A DNA stretch of 64,000 nucleotides, taken from the NCBI GenBank assembly GCA_964596345.1, contig CAZQSZ010000007.1:186001-250000 (forward strand). The letters run 5' to 3'. Shown one piece after another: positions 33,119 to 41,589 of this stretch. The notes beneath the pieces were generated by a model. That model had not been told where the DNA came from. It made no database searches and saw only the letters and a list, made by a program, of their open reading frames with translations. Every line of letters starts with the position of its first letter. Position 1 is the first letter of the stretch. This DNA comes from CADEDV01 sp964596345 (GTDB lineage: Bacteria > Bacteroidota > Bacteroidia > Chitinophagales > Chitinophagaceae). The translations under genes were made by a program, and so were the position numbers.

Positions 33119-33448
33119 ATGAGGCCACTCTTTTTTTTGCTGATTGTATGTTTTCTTACTTCCTGTTCAACCGCACCACCAACCGAAGCCGAAGTGAAAC
33201 AGAAAGTGGAAATGTGGTATATGCAGGAAAGTTCTGCTGATGGAGCCGGCCGCTGGGATGTGGATGGAATTACGGTTCTTTCTGTTAGCAAAGATGAAAA
33301 CCGTAAAGATGTTTTTAATACCGTGAGTGCTGTGAGCGGCACCCGGCATCATCCGCCGCTGGCCGAAGCCAAGCCCGATGAACCCTTTGCGGATACGATT
33401 CGGATGGCTCTGCAATGGAATGGGGCAAAATGGGTGACGGCGGAATAA
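33119..33448 (+). CDS. small lipoprotein, unknown function
   Basis: 109 aa. A signal peptide and the lipobox LTSC (Cys16) are clear. The mature domain has PPTEAEVKQKVEMWYMQESS and a W-rich C-terminal strand. Probably in the same transcript as the mutase gene. No family recognised. Confidence 0.7.
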   Translation: MRPLFFLLIVCFLTSCSTAPPTEAEVKQKVEMWYMQESSADGAGRWDVDGITVLSVSKDENRKDVFNTVSAVSGTRHHPPLAEAKPDEPFADTIRMALQWNGAKWVTAE

Positions 33449-33475
33449 TTTTCTTTCCTGCTTTTTTGATCAGCT

Positions 33476-33877
33476 ATGAAAAAAATACTGCGACCTTCTT
33501 TGCCTGTTGCCATCCTGAGGATGCTGATGGGATTTATTTTCATGGCACATGCGATAGCAAGACTGGCAGACTACTCAATTCCGGGATTTGGAGATTTCCT
33601 GGACAGTAAAGGATTCCCATTCGGATTCTACCTGGCCTGGGCCGTTACCTTATTTGAATTGGTGGGAGGTTTTTGTATGTTCCTTGGTTATTTCACCCGG
33701 CTCTTTTGTATCGGGGAAATTATTATCCTGTTTACCGGGATCATTCTTGTGCACTGGAAAAATGGTTGGTTTGTTGTTGGTAAAACATTGGGCGGAATAG
33801 AATACAGTGTGGTGCTCATTGTCGTACTGGCCGTTATTTTTCTTGCGTATAGTCAAAAGAAAAATAAAAGTTCCTGA
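33476..33877 (+). CDS. DoxX-like membrane protein
   Basis: 133 aa, four hydrophobic helices, with the DoxX-type opening ILRMLMGFIFMAHAIARL and the segment LFELVGGFCMFLGYFTRL. DoxX-family proteins are small redox-linked inner-membrane proteins of mostly unknown role. Located between lipoprotein and pcm genes. Confidence 0.85.
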   Translation: MKKILRPSLPVAILRMLMGFIFMAHAIARLADYSIPGFGDFLDSKGFPFGFYLAWAVTLFELVGGFCMFLGYFTRLFCIGEIIILFTGIILVHWKNGWFVVGKTLGGIEYSVVLIVVLAVIFLAYSQKKNKSS

Positions 33878-33926
33878 ATGAAAGATGGGGATAAAGCCTG
33901 CTTTGTTTATTATCTTGCGGCAGCTT

Positions 33927-34583
33927 ATGAGACCCATTGAAGATACATACCGGCACAAAGGCCTTAGGAAAAAATTAGTTGATACCGTCCGCAGCAAAGG
34001 TATCACCGACGAAACCGTACTGGAAGCGATCAACAGGATTCCCCGTCATTTCTTTTTAGATTCTGCTTTTGATGAACTGGCCTATGAAGACCGGGCATTT
34101 CCTATTGGTGAGGGGCAAACGATCTCGCAACCTTACACCGTAGCTTACCAGACCCAGTTATTAGCGATCAAAAAATTTGATAAGGTACTGGAAGTGGGTA
34201 CGGGCAGTGCATACCAGGCTTGTGTTCTGGCTGAAGTGGGAGCGATGGTATATACGATCGAACGGCAGAAGAAGTTATATGATGCGAATAAGAATTTCCA
34301 GCACCTGAGAAAATATCCCTCCATTAAATTCTTTTATGGTGACGGCTATGAAGGATTACCTACCTACGGCCCTTTTGATAAAGTGATCATCACGGCAGCT
34401 GCACCGGAGATACCTCCCAAACTGATCGAACAATTAAAACCCGGTGGCATGATGGTGATACCCCTTGGTGCCGGTGATGTGCAACAGATGATGCGGATCA
34501 CCAAACTGGAGAACGGTGCCCTGAAAGAAGAAGTGTTTGATCATTTTTCTTTTGTCCCGATGATTGAGGGGAAAAAGTCATGA
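33927..34583 (+). CDS. pcm: protein-L-isoaspartate(D-aspartate) O-methyltransferase
   Basis: 218 aa from the ATG at 33927. An upstream in-frame ATG at 33885 would add 14 hydrophobic residues not seen in the family. PIMT motifs are visible: GQTISQPYTVAYQT, the SAM loop LEVGTGSAYQACVLAEVG, and GPFDKVIITAAAPEIP. It repairs isoaspartyl residues by methylation. Lies just downstream of the doxX-like gene. Confidence 0.93.
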   Translation: MRPIEDTYRHKGLRKKLVDTVRSKGITDETVLEAINRIPRHFFLDSAFDELAYEDRAFPIGEGQTISQPYTVAYQTQLLAIKKFDKVLEVGTGSAYQACVLAEVGAMVYTIERQKKLYDANKNFQHLRKYPSIKFFYGDGYEGLPTYGPFDKVIITAAAPEIPPKLIEQLKPGGMMVIPLGAGDVQQMMRITKLENGALKEEVFDHFSFVPMIEGKKS

Positions 34584-34690
34584 GTTTGTTATAAACTGAA
34601 ACAAACTTATCCTGGTGGGAGATTATCGTAAATTATTAGCTAACCCGGACAAATTTCTCTGCTTCTGCTAACTACTATCAACTCCGGGCT

Positions 34691-35626
34691 CTATACAAAC
34701 TGCTCCAATAGCTGTATCCTTTTCTCCACCGGCGGATGCGTCGAGAACATATTGTCCCAGGAGGCTGATTTATGGGCGGATGGTTTGGGATTATCAATGA
34801 AGAGTTGAGCCACATCCCGGCTTTCCACCGCTTCAATATTCGGGTCTGCAGCCACTTTTCGTAAGGCACTGGCCAGTGCATAGGGCTTCTTTGTCATATC
34901 AGCAGCACCGGCATCGGCTAAATATTCTCTTTTGCGGCTAATACCGAAACGCAATAAGATCGATAACAGGTAGGCGACGGCTGTAACAGCGATAGCGATA
35001 AGAATAATGGCTCCACTTCCTTTGCTGTCTTTATCTCTTTTGCCCGAACCGGCAAAACGAAGGCTGCGGAATGCCATTTCGGCCAGGAAGGAAAATATAC
35101 CCACGAAGATGATGGAAATGATCAGTAAACGGACATCCCGGTTTTTGATATGTGTCAGTTCATGCGCAATCACTCCTTCCAGTTCGTCATCGTCCAGTTT
35201 ATTGATCAATCCTCTTGATAAGGAAACAGAAAACGTACTGTTGCTGATACCGCTGGCATGTGCATTCAGCGAATCATCTTCGATCACATAGATCTTTGGT
35301 GTTACCATGCCCTGGGAAATGCAGAGATTCTCCACCAGGTTGTACACTCTTTTATTTGCGGTTCTTTCTAGTGGCTTGGCACCGGTGGCTAAACGGATAA
35401 AGGCAGCATGCCCGGCCCAGGCGATGAGGAACCAGATACCGACTCCAATCAGCACAAGCGGCATGACCTGGATGAACTGTAAGTTCGCTTCATCAATATT
35501 CTGATCATTGATAAAGAAGAAAAAAGCATAAAACATTCCCAGCAGTAATGCCGGGAATGCTACCAGTAAAAGAACAGAGTTGAAATTGTTTTTACGTATC
35601 TGTTTGTCAAGACCTACATATTGCAT
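34691..35626 (-). CDS. M48 family zinc metalloprotease (HtpX-like)
   Basis: Inner-membrane protease, 311 aa. The zinc site HELTHIKN gives H155, E156 and H159, and the downstream Glu in the KREYLADAGAA block is the third ligand. Two helices near 18-38 and 56-76 and another pair near 165-215 fit HtpX topology. It lies 89 bp downstream of lemA, the common lemA-htpX arrangement. Role: quality control of membrane proteins. Confidence 0.9.
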   Translation of the reverse strand: MQYVGLDKQIRKNNFNSVLLLVAFPALLLGMFYAFFFFINDQNIDEANLQFIQVMPLVLIGVGIWFLIAWAGHAAFIRLATGAKPLERTANKRVYNLVENLCISQGMVTPKIYVIEDDSLNAHASGISNSTFSVSLSRGLINKLDDDELEGVIAHELTHIKNRDVRLLIISIIFVGIFSFLAEMAFRSLRFAGSGKRDKDSKGSGAIILIAIAVTAVAYLLSILLRFGISRKREYLADAGAADMTKKPYALASALRKVAADPNIEAVESRDVAQLFIDNPKPSAHKSASWDNMFSTHPPVEKRIQLLEQFV

Positions 35627-35681
35627 CTGTACTCAGATTTATCCAGGGGAAATGATTTCCACCCTGTGGGTCTGTGAAAAG

Positions 35682-35716
35682 CATGTCTCCCCTTCAGGGG
35701 AGATGCAGAGGGGTAT
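35682..35716. repeat. CTCCCCTTCAGGGGAG palindromic repeat between lemA and htpX-like genes
   Basis: TCTCCCCTTCAGGGGAGA is an almost perfect hairpin followed by GCAGAGGGGTAT. The family resembles the repeats of the pyrimidine operon. It ends exactly at the lemA stop codon. Confidence 0.75.
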
Positions 35717-36276
35717 CAGAATTTGATCTGCGGAGGTTCTTCCATTTTCTTACGGGTATCTTCACCCAGGTCGAAGAACATTTCTTTGGCAAATCCAAAA
35801 TTCCGGGCCACCAGGTTTCCGGGAAATGTTTCCACGGCATTATTGTATTCGGTGGTGGCACCGTTAAAGAAACGACGGGCAGCAGCGAGTTTATTTTCAA
35901 TATCGCTGAGTTCTTCCTGTAATTGTAAAAAGTTCTGGTTGGCCTTCAGGTCGGGATAAGCTTCTACCTGCACTTTTAATCCTGCCAATGCACTGCTCAA
36001 TTGCTGTTCTGCTTTGATCTTATCATCGATCGAAGTAGCGGCCATGGCATTGGAACGGGCTTCGGTGATCTTTAATAGAAGATCTTTTTCATGCGTGGCA
36101 TATCCTTTTACGGTTTCCACTAACTGGGGAACCAAATCGTGGCGCTGGCGAAGCTGTACATCAATATCAGCAAACGCATTTTGACGGCGGTTACGAAGAC
36201 GGACAAGGCCATTATAGAGGCTCACCACCCAGATGACGATCAGGACGATAATACCAACGACAATTAAAACTGGCAT
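35716..36276 (-). CDS. lemA: LemA family protein
   Basis: 186 aa. N-terminal helix (about 2-20), then YNGLVRLRNRRQNAFADIDV with the rest a long helical bundle. LemA proteins are membrane-anchored and often sit beside htpX; molecular function remains unclear. The C-terminus PQIKF abuts a palindromic repeat. Confidence 0.92.
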   Translation of the reverse strand: MPVLIVVGIIVLIVIWVVSLYNGLVRLRNRRQNAFADIDVQLRQRHDLVPQLVETVKGYATHEKDLLLKITEARSNAMAATSIDDKIKAEQQLSSALAGLKVQVEAYPDLKANQNFLQLQEELSDIENKLAAARRFFNGATTEYNNAVETFPGNLVARNFGFAKEMFFDLGEDTRKKMEEPPQIKF

Positions 36277-36340
36277 AGTAGTTTGATTTAAGTGACATTG
36301 AAATTAGTCAAAAAAAACAAACCCGGGGCTGATATACTTA

Positions 36341-37399
36341 CTACCCGCTGGTATTTTCCACGGCTGGTATTTCTGGGGCCGGACTTTCTGTTTCTTTACC
36401 GGTAAATTCGTTCATATATATCTGGAATAAGACAACGAGGTAGCTGAGCAGCAATGGCCCGAAGATAAGACCGATAAAGCCAAAGAGTCCTAATCCAACA
36501 ATTACTCCAAGCACGGTGATAACAGGGTGCACATCGCCCATTTTTTTCAATAAGGTCATGCGAGCCAGGTAATCCACATTGCCTGTTATCAGAACGCTGT
36601 AGATCAAAAGCCCGGTGGCATTCCAGTTGTCGCCACTTGCATAGGTATATAAAACCAGCGGCACCCAGACTACCATGGTACCGATGACCGGGAAGAAAGC
36701 AAATACGGCAGTAATAAAACCCCATAGCAAAAAATCGTCAACTCCAAAGATCCAGTAGCCGAGCAAACCCGTTACTCCCTGTATCATTGAAATAAGCGGA
36801 ATGCCCAGTGCGTTGGCTTTTACCAGCCGTTTGGTTTCTGCCGCCAGTAAGTTGATATTTTCGGGTTTCAGTGGAATGAAACGGGTTAATGATTTTTCCA
36901 TTTCCCGGCCATGGTACAACATATAGTACAGCATGAACAGCATAATAATAAGATTAGTGACCAGGTTGGCGGTGCTGTTCAGTATGGTGGGAATAAACTC
37001 AGACAATTTATTCAATGAATTGGATAAGGATTGTTCGGAAATAAAAGTGAACCCTGCTTTTTGTTGCACACTAAGTATGGATTCCTTGGCCGCCGTGATC
37101 ATGGCCGAAGGATCATTGAGAAAAACATTGACTTTAGGGCTGATCAGCGTTACCGTCAAAAATATAGGTAAACCCAATAACAGCAGGTAATATAGAATAA
37201 ACAAACCGGCGGCTTTTCCTTTTTTCCATTTCCGGTTATACACCATCTGGAAATATTTTGCCCTGCTGAGTATATAAAGTGTAAGGGCTCCGAGTAAACC
37301 GGGCAGGAAAATATATAATTCCCGGATAACAAGAATGGCAATAACAATAATAATGATCAGTACAAGTACCTGGCGTATTCGTTCATTAAATCGGTCCAT
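36341..37399 (-). CDS. AI-2E family transporter
   Basis: 352 aa, about eight transmembrane helices with the typical split: LLGALTLYILSRAK near 33-46 and the conserved FFPVIGTMVVWVPLVLY block (about 235-251), then GLGLFGFIGLIFGPLL (about 308-322). Homologues such as TqsA export autoinducer-2 or act as Na+/H+ antiporters; the substrate is not certain. The C-terminal tail is Glu/Pro-rich. Confidence 0.9.
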   Translation of the reverse strand: MDRFNERIRQVLVLIIIIVIAILVIRELYIFLPGLLGALTLYILSRAKYFQMVYNRKWKKGKAAGLFILYYLLLLGLPIFLTVTLISPKVNVFLNDPSAMITAAKESILSVQQKAGFTFISEQSLSNSLNKLSEFIPTILNSTANLVTNLIIMLFMLYYMLYHGREMEKSLTRFIPLKPENINLLAAETKRLVKANALGIPLISMIQGVTGLLGYWIFGVDDFLLWGFITAVFAFFPVIGTMVVWVPLVLYTYASGDNWNATGLLIYSVLITGNVDYLARMTLLKKMGDVHPVITVLGVIVGLGLFGFIGLIFGPLLLSYLVVLFQIYMNEFTGKETESPAPEIPAVENTSG

Positions 37400-37428
37400 G
37401 CTGTTGTTTATTGGTGGATGAAATAAGC

Positions 37429-37827
37429 CTATGCCTGTGCGGCTCTCAGCTCCTGTGCCGTCCCGTTATTGCTGAACAGGGAAAATAACTGCTCTGTCCA
37501 TTCGTCTTTATGGCGGTTAATAAAATGCGATGAATAGTTTTTCAATAACAAGGGTACCAGTATACGGCTTAGCCAGCCCGACCTGGCCAATAGTCCTTTT
37601 TTCAGTAACAGGTCAATAATCGTATTCGCAGCACCACTGATCAGCGGGTTGCTGCGGTCACGGGTTGTTATCTTACCAAGAAATGATGCGGCCTGGATAG
37701 CCGGTTTCAATTCTGCTTTCAGTTCCAGCAGGTCGTACCTTACCAGTTCTTTCTGTGCCGCTAACAAAAGTTCCATTCTTTGTTTTTCTGCGATCAGTTC
37801 GTTGTAGGATCGAATTGAATTACTCAT
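37429..37827 (-). CDS. hypothetical protein of a holin-like/YtxH gene group
   Basis: 132 aa, helical, with a basic middle (LAAQKELVRYDLLELKAELK) and no clear transmembrane helix. It overlaps the upstream holin-like gene by 8 bp, so translational coupling is likely. In Bacteroidota this gene usually follows a phage-holin-like and a YtxH gene; function unknown, possibly envelope stress. Confidence 0.75.
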   Translation of the reverse strand: MSNSIRSYNELIAEKQRMELLLAAQKELVRYDLLELKAELKPAIQAASFLGKITTRDRSNPLISGAANTIIDLLLKKGLLARSGWLSRILVPLLLKNYSSHFINRHKDEWTEQLFSLFSNNGTAQELRAAQA

Positions 37828-38167
37828 ATATTTTACGGATAATAAGGTTTCTGAAATAGGCGAAGAATATTTTCCTCCTGAATAATAAAATGAAGACGAT
37901 CAGTAACAGGTAGAACCCTCCCACCAGCAGAAAACCACCTGCCCGGCTGTTCACCAGGTCACCCAGCCACCAGCCCACGCCAAAGCCTGCAAAGAATAAT
38001 ACAAAGAGGCTGAGTATGCAGATAACGACCAGCGAGATAGCAGCAGAAGCGATATCTGTTCCTTTCTGGGTGATGTTCAGCAATGTGACCTTGAAGAATG
38101 TTTCTGCATAGTCACCCAAATGGTCGGTAAGGTCTGCTGTCTTTTGTTTCAGGTCATCGATTTCCAT
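37820..38167 (-). CDS. phage holin-family-like membrane protein
   Basis: 115 aa with two strong helices (about 41-66 and 75-96) separated by GVGWWLGDLVNSRAGG. It matches the Holin-X/'phage holin family' proteins that bacteria carry outside phages. No lysis genes are nearby, so it is not evidence of a prophage. Confidence 0.8.
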   Translation of the reverse strand: MEIDDLKQKTADLTDHLGDYAETFFKVTLLNITQKGTDIASAAISLVVICILSLFVLFFAGFGVGWWLGDLVNSRAGGFLLVGGFYLLLIVFILLFRRKIFFAYFRNLIIRKIYE

Positions 38168-38193
38168 AACAAATCGGTTTGGTGGATAGAAAT

Positions 38194-38221
38194 AATAAGC
38201 AGGCCGTGCAGCCTGCTTATT
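38194..38221 (-). terminator. hairpin downstream of the ytxH-like gene
   Basis: A perfect 11-bp stem AATAAGCAGGC / GCCTGCTTATT with a 6-nt loop, 12 bp past the stop. The T-run on the minus strand is weak, so it may attenuate rather than stop transcription into the holin-like gene. Confidence 0.6.
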
Positions 38222-38233
38222 GAATTGGAATGA

Positions 38234-38491
38234 TCAACCCAGGCTTTCTTTCAGCTTATTTACTTTTTCTTCGGCAGCAGCTTTAGCGTTGCGGCCTTTT
38301 TCTTTTAATTCCTCCACTTCTTCCTGTCCTTTTACAAAAAGATTACTGAGATTGTCAGCCCAGTCACCGGCTGTCTTTTTTAACTTCTTACGCATATCTT
38401 TTCCTTTTTCAGGTGCTATCAATAAACCGATCACCACACCGGCTGCTGCTGCACCTGCGAGGCCTAATGCGATCTTTGTTTTTGTTGTCAT
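38234..38491 (-). CDS. YtxH domain-containing protein
   Basis: 85 aa. An N-terminal glycine-rich membrane segment (IALGLAGAAAAGVVIGLLIAPE) is followed by the KGKDMRKKLKK repeat-like helix and Glu/Lys/Ala-rich coiled coil. Typical YtxH stress-associated small protein. Divergent from the penicillin acylase gene. Confidence 0.88.
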   Translation of the reverse strand: MTTKTKIALGLAGAAAAGVVIGLLIAPEKGKDMRKKLKKTAGDWADNLSNLFVKGQEEVEELKEKGRNAKAAAEEKVNKLKESLG

Positions 38492-38694
38492 AAGATTGTC
38501 TTTATAGGTGAATGAATAAGATTCATTTGGCTGTATGTAAAAACCATACCAAATAAAATGATACCTGATTAGTGTATTATTAGAAGGAAATTAGAAAGCC
38601 CATAAAGACCTTGTTTAAAACTGGAATGGCTGGTTCAAAAAAAATAAGGGCAAGTCAGCCTTAATTTTTATCTTTCGCTATCATTCAATAGCTT

Positions 38695-41136
38695 ATGCGC
38701 ATAGTACCATTTATCATCTCAGCCGTTATTACCGGGGGACTTGTATATGCCCTCAATACAAAAATTGGCTCCAATCCACCTATTGGTAAGTTTGTAAGCC
38801 CCCAGCATGGCTTCTGGCAAAATGCAGAACCGGCAGATAATGATTTTAATGCTGAGCTGCAATTCCCTGAACTGAAAGGGAAAGCAGAAGTATATATAGA
38901 TGACAGGCTTGTTCCCCATGTTTTTGCAGAGAATGATGAAGACCTGTATTTCATCCAGGGCTACCTGCATGCAAAGTTCCGTTTGTTCCAGATGGACCTG
39001 CAGACCAAGGCGGCTGAAGGAAGGGCCAGCGAAATTGCCGGCGAAAAAGCAATTGATTACGATAAAACGAAAAGAAGGCTGGGGATGAAGTTTGCTGCCG
39101 AAAATGCATTGAAGGAAATGGAGAAGGACCCGTTGAGTAAAGCCTCTTTTACCGCTTACACAAATGGCGTCAACGCTTATATCGGAACACTAACCGAAAG
39201 TACATTACCGCTTGAATACAAATTACTCGATCTGCAGCCGGAAAAATGGACCAACCTGCGTTCAGCCTTGTTATTAAAAATGATGGCGGAGATGTTAGCT
39301 TCCGGCACAGAAAGCGACCTGGCCAATACGAATGCCAAATCCATTTTCACCGAAGCACAATTACAAATGTTGTATCCGCAGGTACCCGATTCGCTGGCAC
39401 CGATCGTTCCCAAAGGAACTGTTTTTCCTGCACCGGCAATTGTCCCTGTTGCACCTGCGGGCAGCGATTCCTTATACCTGGGAAACACAGAGCCCGTCGT
39501 GACCAAGCCCGTTGAAATGCCGGATAAGAATAATGGCAGTAATAACTGGGTGGTGGCCGGCAGCAAAACTAAAAGCGGTGCACCGATCTTATGTAATGAT
39601 CCCCACCTGGAATTATCATTACCTTCTATCTGGTACGAGATACAATTGCAAACTCCGAACAGTAATACGTATGGTGTGTCGTTGCCGGGTACCCCTTTTG
39701 TGATCATTGGGTTTAACGACAGCATTGCCTGGGGGGTGACCAATGCTCAACGTGATGTAAAAGATTATTATGAAATAAAATTCAAGGACAATTCTAAAAA
39801 AGAATACTGGTTCAATGGCGTTTGGCAGAATACCACACAGCGTATTGAAGCCATCAACGTAAGAGGTGGTGACGTGGTATATGATACCGTAGCCTACACT
39901 ATTTTCGGACCGGTGATGTATGACGAAAGTTTTTCCACTGATTTTTCAAAAAGCAGGAACCTGGCTGTACGCTGGGTGGCGCATGACCCGAGTAATGAAG
40001 GGATGACGTTCTATAAACTCAACCGGGCAAAGAATTATGCTGACTATGAAGACGCCATCAAAACATTTGATTGCCCCGGGCAGAATTTTGTCTTTGCTTC
40101 CAAAACAGGTGATATTGCCATCTGGCAACAGGGCAAATTCCCGGCCCGCTGGGAACGGCAGGGTGTGTATGTTATGCCCGGCGAAGACAACAGCTATATG
40201 TGGCAGGGTTTTATACCACAGGGGGAGAACCCGCATGCATTGAACCCGGAACGTGGATTTTTGGAAAGTGCCAACCAGCGGCCTGCTGATTCAGCCTATC
40301 CTTATTTTATTCCCGGAAGTTATATTACCCCCAGGGGGATAACAATTGAGAACAAACTGGCAGCGATGAACGGCATCACCCCGGATGATATGAAGAAACT
40401 CCAGTATGATTATTTCAACACCCTGGCGGAAGATGCATTGCCTGTTCTGCTTAAGTATGTGCAGGAGGCAGACCTGACACCGGCTTCCAAAAAATACCTG
40501 GCCATGGTCAGAAGCTGGGACTTCTATGCTACCCCGGATTCAAAAGGACAAACGATTTACCAATGCTGGTGGGATAGTACGGAAGCAGCGATCTGGAAAG
40601 ACGATATAACAAAAGTGACACCACAAGCTCCCTGGCCGGAAGAGCAGACCACGATGGAGTTATTGAAAAAGGATTCAGCACTCCTCTTTATTGATGACAT
40701 CAATACTCCTGAAAAGGAAACTTTATTTGATATTGTTACCAGTGCCCTGAACAAGGCAGCAACCAACCTGTCCGAAAAAGAAGCGGCCGGGAAACTGGAA
40801 TGGTCGAAATTCAAAAACCCGACTGTTTATCATTTGCTGAAAGATGCATTGCTTCCTTTTGCAAGAACGGGATTACCAGTGGGGGGAAATGGTAATATCA
40901 TTAATGCAGTTACACATAGTCATGGACCCAGCTGGCGGATGATCGTTCATTTAACAGCGACGACTGAAGCCTATGGTGTATACCCGGCAGGACAAAGCGG
41001 GAACCCGGGCAGTAAGTACTATGACAGCTTTGTAGACACCTGGGCTGAAGGAAAATACTATCCCCTTTGGTTTATGCGGGAAGGAGATAAAACGGATAAG
41101 AAGGTGAAATGGGTCATGAAGTTTGCCAAAGGATAA
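38695..41136 (+). CDS. penicillin acylase family N-terminal nucleophile hydrolase
   Basis: 813-aa Ntn hydrolase precursor. An N-terminal signal or anchor (about 1-20) is followed by the alpha-chain region, and then NNGSNNWVVAGSKT, where S282 is the expected autoprocessing nucleophile at the start of the beta chain. GAPILCNDPHLELSLPSIWY follows, as usual. Acts on amide bonds, often acyl-homoserine lactones, beta-lactams or other N-acyl substrates; the real substrate is unknown. Confidence 0.92.
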   Translation: MRIVPFIISAVITGGLVYALNTKIGSNPPIGKFVSPQHGFWQNAEPADNDFNAELQFPELKGKAEVYIDDRLVPHVFAENDEDLYFIQGYLHAKFRLFQMDLQTKAAEGRASEIAGEKAIDYDKTKRRLGMKFAAENALKEMEKDPLSKASFTAYTNGVNAYIGTLTESTLPLEYKLLDLQPEKWTNLRSALLLKMMAEMLASGTESDLANTNAKSIFTEAQLQMLYPQVPDSLAPIVPKGTVFPAPAIVPVAPAGSDSLYLGNTEPVVTKPVEMPDKNNGSNNWVVAGSKTKSGAPILCNDPHLELSLPSIWYEIQLQTPNSNTYGVSLPGTPFVIIGFNDSIAWGVTNAQRDVKDYYEIKFKDNSKKEYWFNGVWQNTTQRIEAINVRGGDVVYDTVAYTIFGPVMYDESFSTDFSKSRNLAVRWVAHDPSNEGMTFYKLNRAKNYADYEDAIKTFDCPGQNFVFASKTGDIAIWQQGKFPARWERQGVYVMPGEDNSYMWQGFIPQGENPHALNPERGFLESANQRPADSAYPYFIPGSYITPRGITIENKLAAMNGITPDDMKKLQYDYFNTLAEDALPVLLKYVQEADLTPASKKYLAMVRSWDFYATPDSKGQTIYQCWWDSTEAAIWKDDITKVTPQAPWPEEQTTMELLKKDSALLFIDDINTPEKETLFDIVTSALNKAATNLSEKEAAGKLEWSKFKNPTVYHLLKDALLPFARTGLPVGGNGNIINAVTHSHGPSWRMIVHLTATTEAYGVYPAGQSGNPGSKYYDSFVDTWAEGKYYPLWFMREGDKTDKKVKWVMKFAKG

Positions 41137-41168
41137 GTAAACAACTCTTCATTTATTAATCAACTGAT

Positions 41169-41525
41169 ATGAAATTTTTAGTTGCCACTATATTAACAGC
41201 ATTACTGGCTTTTGTCAGCGGCTTATATTTTCCCTGGTGGGGTATTGCCGTGGCTGCATTCCTCATCGCCCTTTTAGTTCACCAGAAAGCGGTGAAAGCA
41301 TTCTTTGCAGGATTCCTTGCTGTTTTTTTGTTGTGGGCCGGGTTGGCCTGGTGGATTGATAGTAAGAATGAAAGTTACCTTTCTCAGAAAGTGGCTTCAT
41401 TGCTTCCGCTGGGAGGAAATACTATTCTCCTGATCTTACTGACCGCGTTGATTGGTGCATTAGTAGCGGGGTTTGGCGCCATGACCGGAAGTTTTCTGCG
41501 TTCTTCCAACAAACGGTCTTCGTGA
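41169..41525 (+). CDS. three-helix membrane protein, unknown function
   Basis: 118 aa with hydrophobic segments around 3-25, 26-47 and 80-105. It follows the acylase gene by 32 bp. No family recognised. Confidence 0.7.
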   Translation: MKFLVATILTALLAFVSGLYFPWWGIAVAAFLIALLVHQKAVKAFFAGFLAVFLLWAGLAWWIDSKNESYLSQKVASLLPLGGNTILLILLTALIGALVAGFGAMTGSFLRSSNKRSS

Positions 41526-41589
41526 AAATAGTTCAGTCAGGAAAAACTTGCTATCTTATAAATTATTACTCCCGCAGTTAACGGAAACT

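Noticed and set aside
37820..38167. Prophage remnant because of a holin-like gene
   Set aside because: Holin-like proteins of this type are common in non-phage contexts next to YtxH; no other phage gene is present.
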